From assembly GCF_023243045.1 (NCBI RefSeq), contig NZ_JALKFX010000084.1:1-38722 (forward strand): 38,722 nt of DNA, written 5' to 3'. Source of the stretch: Frankia sp. AgB32. GTDB lineage: Bacteria; Actinomycetota; Actinomycetes; Frankiales; Frankiaceae. The position numbers and the translations under genes were made by a program. Under the pieces are notes generated by a model. It saw nothing but the letters and a program-made list of their open reading frames with translations, did no database searches and was not told the DNA's origin. Positions 33,053 to 38,722 of the stretch are shown here, in pieces. Numbering within the stretch: position 1 is the stretch's first letter; every line of letters starts with the position of its first letter.

Positions 33053-34159
33053 ATGGACGAAGGGCGCAGCCCGGCCGGCCTCGCCGTACCGGACACCACC
33101 TCGGACGCGGCGTTGCTCGAACGCGCCCTGTTCGAGATCAAAAAGGTGATCGTCGGCCAGGACCGGATGGTCGAACGCATGCTCGTCGCGCTGCTCGCCC
33201 GCGGGCACTGCCTGCTGGAGGGCGTGCCGGGGGTGGCGAAGACGCTGGCGGTGCAGACACTGGCCACGGTGGTGGGCGGGTCGTTCGTCCGGATCCAGTT
33301 CACCAACGACCTGGTGCCCTCGGACATCGTCGGGGCGCGCATCTACCGGGCCACCCAGGAGGCGTTCGACGTCGAGCTCGGGCCGGTGTTCGCGAACTTC
33401 GTGCTAGCCGACGAGATCAACCGGGCGCCGGCGAAGGTCCAGTCGGCGCTGCTGGAGGTCATGTCGGAGAAGCAGGTGTCCCTCGGCGGGGCCACCCACA
33501 AGCTGCCCCGGCCGTTCCTGGTGCTCGCCACCCAGAACCCGATCGAGTCCGAGGGCGTCTACCCGCTGCCCGAGGCGCAGCGCGACCGCTTCCTGATGAA
33601 GGTCACCGTCCCCTACCCCAGCCCCGCCGAGGAGCTGGAGATCGTCCGGCGGATGGGCGTCTCACCGCCGACGCCGGAGCGGGTCCTCGGCCCCACGGTG
33701 CTGGAACGCCTCCAGGGCCGGGCCGACGAGGTGTTCGTGCACCATGCGATCATCGAGTACGCCGTGCGCCTCGTGCTCGCCACCCGCGCCCCGGCCGAGG
33801 CGGGCCTGCCGGAACTGACCGGTCACCTCGCCTACGGCGCCTCGCCGCGCGCCTCGCTCGGCCTCGTCGCCGCCGCCCGCGCGCTGGGCCTGCTGCGAGG
33901 ACGCGACTACGTCGTGCCCGAGGACGTCGCCGACGTCGCCCTGGACGTGCTGCCGCACCGGCTGGTGCTGAGCTACGAGGCGCTCGCCGAGGGGCTGACC
34001 GCGGACGCGATCGCCGCGCGGATCCTCGGCGCCGTGCAGCCACCCCAGGTCGCGCCGCGCCAGCAGAGCCCCTACGCCACCGGCCCGCACACCACCGGCT
34101 GGGGAACGAACCCGAACTCGGGCTTCCCGGAGTACCTCGACCGCGGACCGATCTCTTGA
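33053..34159 (+). CDS. MoxR-family AAA+ ATPase
   Basis: 368 residues. Chaperone-like ATPase, usually acting with DUF58 and VWA proteins. Walker A LLEGVPGVAKT, Walker B FVLADEINRAP, sensor region FLVLATQNPIESEG and EAQRDRFLMKV are all intact. The C-terminal lid is complete, with a Gln/Thr/Gly-rich tail. GGGAG lies ten bases upstream of ATG 33053. It opens a MoxR-DUF58-VWA cassette wedged between crtI and crtB. The 126-nt gap before it, including a GAATAC hexamer near the start, probably holds its own promoter. Confidence 0.93.
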   Translation: MDEGRSPAGLAVPDTTSDAALLERALFEIKKVIVGQDRMVERMLVALLARGHCLLEGVPGVAKTLAVQTLATVVGGSFVRIQFTNDLVPSDIVGARIYRATQEAFDVELGPVFANFVLADEINRAPAKVQSALLEVMSEKQVSLGGATHKLPRPFLVLATQNPIESEGVYPLPEAQRDRFLMKVTVPYPSPAEELEIVRRMGVSPPTPERVLGPTVLERLQGRADEVFVHHAIIEYAVRLVLATRAPAEAGLPELTGHLAYGASPRASLGLVAAARALGLLRGRDYVVPEDVADVALDVLPHRLVLSYEALAEGLTADAIAARILGAVQPPQVAPRQQSPYATGPHTTGWGTNPNSGFPEYLDRGPIS

Positions 34160-34199
34160 CCTCTCTGTCGACCTCGGGCTTCATGACGACGGAGGCCGC

Positions 34200-35282
34200 A
34201 TGACCACCGGGGCGGCGCCGCCCGCGGCGAGCGGGCCGCCGGGCACCGATCCGTCGGTGCAGCGCACGCTGCGCCGCCTGGAGCTCACCGTCCTGCGCCG
34301 CCTCGACGGCCTGCTGCTCGGCGACCACCTCGGGCTGCTGCCCGGCCACGGCAGCGAGAAGGCGGAGAGCCGCGAGTACACCGTCGGCGACGACGTGCGC
34401 CGGATGGACTGGGCGGTGACGGCCCGCACGACCGTCCCGCACGTCCACGACCTCATCGCCGACCGCGAACTGGAGACCTGGGCTCTGGTCGACCTCACCG
34501 CGAGCACCGAGTTCGGCACCGGAAACATGCGGAAACGCGACCTGGCGATCGCCGCCACCGCCGCCGTCGGCTTCCTCACCGCCCGCACCGGCAACCGGAT
34601 GGGCGCGCTCGCCCTGACCCCGGCGGGCCTGCGCACCATCCCCGCCCGGCCCGGCCGCGACGGCCTGCGGGCGCTGCTGCGGGTCCTGCTCACCGCCCCC
34701 CGCGGCGCGCACGACCGGCCGCGGCGCCGGCCCGACCCGGGCGCGGCCACCGACCTCGCCGCCGCCGTGCAGGGCCTGCTGCGCCCGCCGCGCCGCCGCG
34801 GCCTCGCGGTGGTCATCTCCGACTTCCAGTCCACCGACTTCGGCTGGGAACGCCCGCTGCGGGTCCTCTCGGCCCGCCACCAGGTGCTCGCCGTGGAAAT
34901 TCTCGACCCGCTGGAGCTCACCCTGCCCTCGGTCGGCCTGTTGCCCGTCGTCGACGCCGAGACGGGCGCGCTGCTCGAGGTGCCCACGTCGTCGCGCAGG
35001 TTCCGGGACCGGTACGCGGCCGCCGCCGCCACCCATCGCCGCGAGGTCGCCGCCGCGCTGCGCCGGGCCGGCGCCGACCACCTGGTCCTGCGCACCGACT
35101 CCGACTGGCTGGTCGACATCGTCCGCTTCGCGTCGGCGAACCGGCGCGGGCGCAGCGCCGGCCGCCGGCCGCCGGCCGGCGCGCACCCCGGCGGCGGCAC
35201 AGCGCGGGCGGGCAGCGCCCCAGCGACCGAGATGGCCGTCGGCTCCGCGGCGGCGCGGTCGGGACGGGCGTGGTCGCGGTGA
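34200..35282 (+). CDS. DUF58 domain protein
   Basis: 360 residues, ATG 34200 with GGAGG six bases upstream. The DUF58 signature ESREYTVGDDVRRMDWAVTA and a vWA-like fold (LETWALVDLTASTEFGTG) are present. The last ~40 residues are Arg/Gly/Ala-rich. DUF58 proteins work with MoxR ATPases in poorly understood surface or assembly functions. It overlaps the VWA gene by at least GTGA. Confidence 0.9.
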   Translation: MTTGAAPPAASGPPGTDPSVQRTLRRLELTVLRRLDGLLLGDHLGLLPGHGSEKAESREYTVGDDVRRMDWAVTARTTVPHVHDLIADRELETWALVDLTASTEFGTGNMRKRDLAIAATAAVGFLTARTGNRMGALALTPAGLRTIPARPGRDGLRALLRVLLTAPRGAHDRPRRRPDPGAATDLAAAVQGLLRPPRRRGLAVVISDFQSTDFGWERPLRVLSARHQVLAVEILDPLELTLPSVGLLPVVDAETGALLEVPTSSRRFRDRYAAAAATHRREVAAALRRAGADHLVLRTDSDWLVDIVRFASANRRGRSAGRRPPAGAHPGGGTARAGSAPATEMAVGSAAARSGRAWSR

Positions 35283-36238
35283 GCTTTCTCGCCGGCCACT
35301 GGCTGTGGCTGTACCTGCTCGTCGCCGCACTGCTCGCCGCGTATGTCGTGATGTCCGCGCGGCGGCGCGTCTACGCGGCGCGGCTGTCGTCCACCGCGGT
35401 GCTCGCCTCGGTGCTGCCGCGCCGGCCGCAGTGGTGGCGCCGGCACGTGCCGGCGGCCCTGCTGCTGCTGACCCTCGCCGGGCTGGTGTTCTCGCTGGCC
35501 CGCCCGGCCCGCGCCGAGCGGGTCCCCCGGGAACGGGCGACGATCATTCTGGCCGTCGACGTGTCGAACTCGATGGCGGCGACCGACATCGCCCCCAACC
35601 GGCTGGAGGCCGCCAAGCAGGGCGCCCAGGCGTTCGTCGACCAGCTGCCGCCGCGGATCAACCTGGGGCTGGTGTCCTTCGCCGGCAGCGCCACGGTGCT
35701 GGTGCCCGCGTCGACGGACCGCGAGTCGGTGCGCGCCGGCATCCGCGGCCTGCAGCTCGGCCCGGCCACCGCGATCGGCGAGGGCGTCTTCGCGTCCCTG
35801 CAGGCGATCACCACGGCCGGCAAGCGGTTCTCCGAGGCGGGGCAGAGCCCCCCGCCCGCGGCGATCGTCCTGCTCTCCGACGGTGAGACCACCCGCGGAC
35901 GGCCCAACGCGCAGGCCGTCGAGGCAGCCAAGAAGGCGCACGTCCCCGTGGACACCATCGCCTACGGCACCGCGGGCGGGACGCTCGACGTCGGCGGGCA
36001 GGAGGTACCGGTGCCCGTCAACGAGGAGGCGCTGCGCGACATCGCCGACCAGACCGACGGCTCCTACCACCGGGCCGCGAGCGGCGACGAGCTGCGCTCG
36101 GTCTACAAGGGCCTGGGCAGCTCCATCGGCTACCGCACGGAGTACCGGGAGGTCACCACCTGGTTCCTCGGCCTGTCCCTGGCACTGGGCTTCGCTGCGG
36201 CGGCCAGTTCGCTGGCCCTGAGCTCCCGACTGCCCTGA
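35279..36238 (+). CDS. Membrane VWA-domain protein (BatA-like)
   Basis: 319 residues. Two N-terminal membrane helices (GHWLWLYLLVAALLAAYVVM and AALLLLTLAGLVFSLA) flank a short basic segment. A von Willebrand A domain follows with the MIDAS motif DVSNSM and a late LLSDGET. A C-terminal helix (FLGLSLALGFAAAASSLAL) closes the protein. GTG 35279 overlaps the DUF58 stop as GTGA; GTG 35270 is an equally possible start three codons earlier. It is the third member of the MoxR-DUF58-VWA cassette. crtB follows after 72 nt. Confidence 0.9.
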   Translation: MSFLAGHWLWLYLLVAALLAAYVVMSARRRVYAARLSSTAVLASVLPRRPQWWRRHVPAALLLLTLAGLVFSLARPARAERVPRERATIILAVDVSNSMAATDIAPNRLEAAKQGAQAFVDQLPPRINLGLVSFAGSATVLVPASTDRESVRAGIRGLQLGPATAIGEGVFASLQAITTAGKRFSEAGQSPPPAAIVLLSDGETTRGRPNAQAVEAAKKAHVPVDTIAYGTAGGTLDVGGQEVPVPVNEEALRDIADQTDGSYHRAASGDELRSVYKGLGSSIGYRTEYREVTTWFLGLSLALGFAAAASSLALSSRLP

Positions 36239-36310
36239 GCTCCCGACTGCCTGTGCCGGCGACCGACCCGCGCGCGGTCGCGTTCGGACCGCCGGCTACG
36301 CTGCGGCGAC

Positions 36311-37306
36311 GTGAGGGAGCTTGACGCCGCCGGGATCACCGATGCGCGGCTGCGCGCGTCCTACGCCCGGGCCCGGGCCCTGCACGCGGCGCACGGTCGC
36401 ACCTATTTTCTGGCGACGCTGCTGCTGCCGGCGTGGAAACGGCCGTACGTGCACGCGCTCTACGGCTTCGCCCGCCACGCCGACGACATCGTCGACGACC
36501 TCGACTCGGAGCTCTCCGCCGCCGAGCGGGCCGAGGCGCTGCGCGGCTGGGGCGACCGGTTCCTCACCGCCCTGCGCGACGGGGTGTCCGCCGACACCGG
36601 CGACGCCGAGCTCACCGGCGCGGTCGGGACCCCGGCGGACGGGGTCTCGGTGCTGCCGGCGACGGTCGACACGATCCGCCGCTTCGCGCTCGACCCGGAC
36701 CACTTCCGGGCGTTCCTCACCTCGATGACGATGGACCTCACCGTCACCGGCTACCCGACGTGGGAGGACCTGCTCGTCTACATGCACGGCTCGGCGGCGG
36801 TGATCGGCCTGCAGATGGTGCCGGTGCTCGAACCGGTCGACGACAGCGCCCTGGCCTACGCGCGCGACCTCGGCCTCGCCTTCCAGCTCGCGAACTTCAT
36901 CCGGGACGTCGGCGAGGACCTGCGCCGCGGCCGGGTGTACCTGCCGGCGACGTCACTGGACCTGTTCGGCGTCAGCCGGGAACACCTGGCCGCCGGCGTG
37001 GTCGACGGGCCGGTCCGCCGGCTGCTGGCGTTCGAGATCAGCCGCGCCCGCGAGCTGTTCCGCGCCGCCGAGCCCGGCATCCGGCTGCTGCACCCCACCT
37101 CACGGGACTGCATGCGCACGGCGTTCGTGCTCTACCGGGCCATCCTCGACGAGGTGGAACGGGCCGACTACCGGGTGCTGGAGCGCCGGGTGTCGGTGTC
37201 CACCCCGCGGCGCCTCGCGGTGGCCGGCCCGGCGCTGGTCCGGGCCACCCGCGAGCACCGCCGCCATCGCGGTGGCGCTCAGATCAGCGCCCGGCCACCC
37301 AGGTAG
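36311..37306 (+). CDS. crtB: Phytoene synthase
   Basis: 331 residues, GTG start. Head-to-head condensation of two GGPP to phytoene. First Asp-rich motif ARHADDIVDDLD, second ANFIRDVGEDLRRGRVYLP; HGSAAVIGLQM and the squalene/phytoene-synthase core are complete. It is separated from crtE and crtI by the MoxR cassette but shares their direction. The last nine codons overlap the end of serS on the other strand (28 nt, tail to tail), so this Arg-rich C-terminus (RRHRGGAQISARPPR) is probably a lineage-specific extension. Confidence 0.93.
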   Translation: MRELDAAGITDARLRASYARARALHAAHGRTYFLATLLLPAWKRPYVHALYGFARHADDIVDDLDSELSAAERAEALRGWGDRFLTALRDGVSADTGDAELTGAVGTPADGVSVLPATVDTIRRFALDPDHFRAFLTSMTMDLTVTGYPTWEDLLVYMHGSAAVIGLQMVPVLEPVDDSALAYARDLGLAFQLANFIRDVGEDLRRGRVYLPATSLDLFGVSREHLAAGVVDGPVRRLLAFEISRARELFRAAEPGIRLLHPTSRDCMRTAFVLYRAILDEVERADYRVLERRVSVSTPRRLAVAGPALVRATREHRRHRGGAQISARPPR

Positions 37307-38541
37307 GGCCGCAGCACCTCGGGCACCCGCACCTGCGCGTCGGCGGTCTGGAAGTTCTCCAGCAGCGCCGCGAGCAGCCGCGGGGTGGCCACCGCGGTGT
37401 TGTTCAGGGTGTGCGCGAAGCGGATGGTGCCGTCGGCCTCGCGGTAGCGCAGGTTCGCCCGCCGCGCCTGCCAGTCGTGCAGCGTCGAGCAGCTGTGCGT
37501 CTCCCGGTAGCGCTCCAGCGACGGGAACCAGGTGTTGATGTCGTTCATCCGGAACTTGCCGACGCCCATGTCACCCGTGGCGCACTCGACCACCTCGTAG
37601 GCCAGCCCGAGGTCGGTCAGGATGCGCTCGGCGGTCGCGAGCAGCTCGGCGTGCCAGCGGGCCGACTCCTCGGGGTCGGCGGCGCAGAGCACGAACTGCT
37701 CGACCTTCTCGAACTGGTGCACTCGCAGCAGGCCGCGCACGTCTCGGCTGGCGCTGCCGATCTCCCGGCGGAAACACGGCGAGATGCCGGCGTAGCGGAC
37801 CGGCAGCCGGTCGGCGTCGAGGATCTCCCCGGCGTGCAGACCGACCAGGGCGACCTCGGCGGTGCCGGCCAGGTACAGGTCGTCGGCGGGGATCGCGTAG
37901 ATCTCCTCCCGCGCCTTCGGCAGCATCCCCGTGCCGACCAGCGGCTCCTCACGGACCAGCGCGGGCACCGCGACCGGGGTGAACTCCTTCGACCGCAGCA
38001 GGTCGAGCGCGTAGGAGTGCACCGCGCGCTCCAGCATGACCAGGTCACCGACCAGGGCGTAGGCCCGCTCCCCGGCGACCTTGCGGGCCCGGGCGAACTC
38101 GGCCCAGCCGCGCCGTTCGGCGAGCTCGGTGTGGTCCAGCGGGGTGAAGTCGAACTCCGGGCGGGTGCCGACCGTGCGCAGCACGACGTTCGCCGCCTCG
38201 TCCGGCCCCACCGGCGCGCCGGACCAGGGAATGTTCGGCGTCTGAAGCATGAGCTCGGCGAAGCGGGCGCCGGTCTGCGCCAACTGCTCGCGGCTGGCCT
38301 TCAGCTGGCGGTCGGACTCCTCCTGCTCGACCCGCAGCTCAGCGCGCCGGGCCTCGTCCGCCTTCGCGAACTGCTTGGCGAAACTGCGCCGCCGCCCCTG
38401 GGCCTCGTCGACCTCGAACTGCAGCTTGCGCGTGTCCTGTTCGAGCTGCAGGAGTTCGTCGACATCCAGGTCAATGCCCTTTGCCGCGACCGCGTCCTTC
38501 ACGGCCTGCGGGTTCTCCCGGATGAACCGCTTGTCGAGCAT
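37279..38541 (-). CDS. serS: Seryl-tRNA synthetase
   Basis: 420 residues, usual length. Class II synthetase charging tRNA-Ser. An N-terminal coiled-coil arm (about 30-105, ELLQLEQDTRKLQFEVDEAQ) is followed by the catalytic domain with motif 2 ISPCFRREIGSASRDVRGLL and a motif 3 region NTAVATPRLLAALLENFQ. ATG 38541 gives the family N-terminus MLDKRFIRENPQAV; the longer frame from 38622 would only translate tandem repeats. It is convergent with crtB and a housekeeping gene at the edge of the cluster. Confidence 0.96.
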   Translation of the reverse strand: MLDKRFIRENPQAVKDAVAAKGIDLDVDELLQLEQDTRKLQFEVDEAQGRRRSFAKQFAKADEARRAELRVEQEESDRQLKASREQLAQTGARFAELMLQTPNIPWSGAPVGPDEAANVVLRTVGTRPEFDFTPLDHTELAERRGWAEFARARKVAGERAYALVGDLVMLERAVHSYALDLLRSKEFTPVAVPALVREEPLVGTGMLPKAREEIYAIPADDLYLAGTAEVALVGLHAGEILDADRLPVRYAGISPCFRREIGSASRDVRGLLRVHQFEKVEQFVLCAADPEESARWHAELLATAERILTDLGLAYEVVECATGDMGVGKFRMNDINTWFPSLERYRETHSCSTLHDWQARRANLRYREADGTIRFAHTLNNTAVATPRLLAALLENFQTADAQVRVPEVLRPYLGGRALI

Positions 38542-38569
38542 GAATCGCGTCAGCGCCCCTGGTTGGTTC

Positions 38570-38614
38570 CGTGTCCTGGAAACGCGTGTCCTGGAAACGC
38601 GTGTCCTGTAATCC
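38570..38614. repeat. Three 15-bp tandem repeats upstream of serS
   Basis: Two exact copies of CGTGTCCTGGAAACG and one degenerate copy (CGTGTCCTGTAATCC), 29-73 bp upstream of the serS start. They probably lie in the serS promoter or leader. Confidence 0.88.
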
Positions 38615-38673
38615 TCCCGCAACGCTACCAGCCGTCGCCGGCGGCGCCGGCGCCCCCCCGGGCAGCCCCCCCG

Positions 38674-38691
38674 CCCGCCGGGCCCGGCGGG
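38674..38691. other. 18-bp perfect GC palindrome at the window edge
   Basis: CCCGCCGGGCCCGGCGGG, set in a longer run of C and G tracts. It could be the stem of a terminator for a gene beyond the right edge. The flanks are too low in complexity for a firm call. Confidence 0.3.
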
Positions 38692-38722
38692 GGGCGGCGC
38701 CCAGGTGGCGCCCCGCCAGAAC

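Noticed and set aside
1-38722. tRNA, rRNA, CRISPR arrays, prophage or plasmid replication genes
   Set aside because: Looked for by eye; no cloverleaf with a T-loop consensus, no spaced repeats and no replication or phage genes were found. A short tRNA could still be missed without a covariance search.

Overview
The window is very GC-rich, makes heavy use of GTG starts, and carries families typical of Actinomycetota: SARP/BTAD regulator, DUF3040, SAV_6107-type HEPN protein, ImuA'/ImuB/DnaE2, and a metF-polyprenyl synthase neighbourhood. It fits a Frankia-like actinomycete. The genus is inferred from gene content; the sequence does not show it directly.

Layout. (1) 1-3.4 kb: the tail of a probable DUF58 gene and a membrane transglutaminase, facing a DUF3040 protein. 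(2) 3.5-11.2 kb, minus strand: a DNA-damage mutagenesis block. A perfect LexA-type palindrome precedes a tightly packed HEPN protein-imuA'-imuB-dnaE2 run, followed by a 52-codon membrane mini-ORF and dinB. (3) 11.3-16.4 kb: an unrecognised Ala/Pro-rich gene divergent from a 1,295-residue SARP-STAND-TPR regulator with an unusual C-terminal domain. (4) 16.4-17.8 kb: an intact single-gene IS200/IS605-type element (TnpB). (5) 17.8-25.7 kb, plus strand: CrtA-like monooxygenase, a two-enzyme fusion (2-hydroxyacid-dehydrogenase-like plus FAD oxidase), GNAT, CruF-like hydratase, CruG-like glycosyltransferase and a CrtD-like desaturase. (6) 25.8-29.4 kb: a secreted molybdopterin-oxidoreductase-like protein, a CDP-alcohol phosphotransferase, a small repeat-tailed protein, a wrecked tnpB and metF. 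(7) 29.5-38.6 kb: DUF4097 protein, crtE, crtI, a MoxR-DUF58-VWA cassette, crtB and serS.

How it works together. CrtE, CrtB and CrtI should make a desaturated acyclic C40 carotenoid. CruF, the CrtD-like enzyme, CruG and the CrtA-like protein could hydrate, desaturate, glycosylate and oxygenate it. No cyclase is visible, so a polar acyclic carotenoid glycoside is the likely product (inference).

Main observations. Three copies of an 11-bp-phased CGTTGA repeat, the geometry of SARP operators, lie upstream of the SARP gene and on both sides of the gap before the fusion gene. They suggest an autoregulated circuit reaching the carotenoid genes. The TnpB element sits exactly at the SARP/crtA junction: removing it would recreate a GTGA stop/start overlap, and the element's own right end now supplies the SARP stop codon. 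The same right-end motif supplies the stop codon of metF 12 kb away. The SOS operon begins with a HEPN protein carrying an R-x4-H motif.
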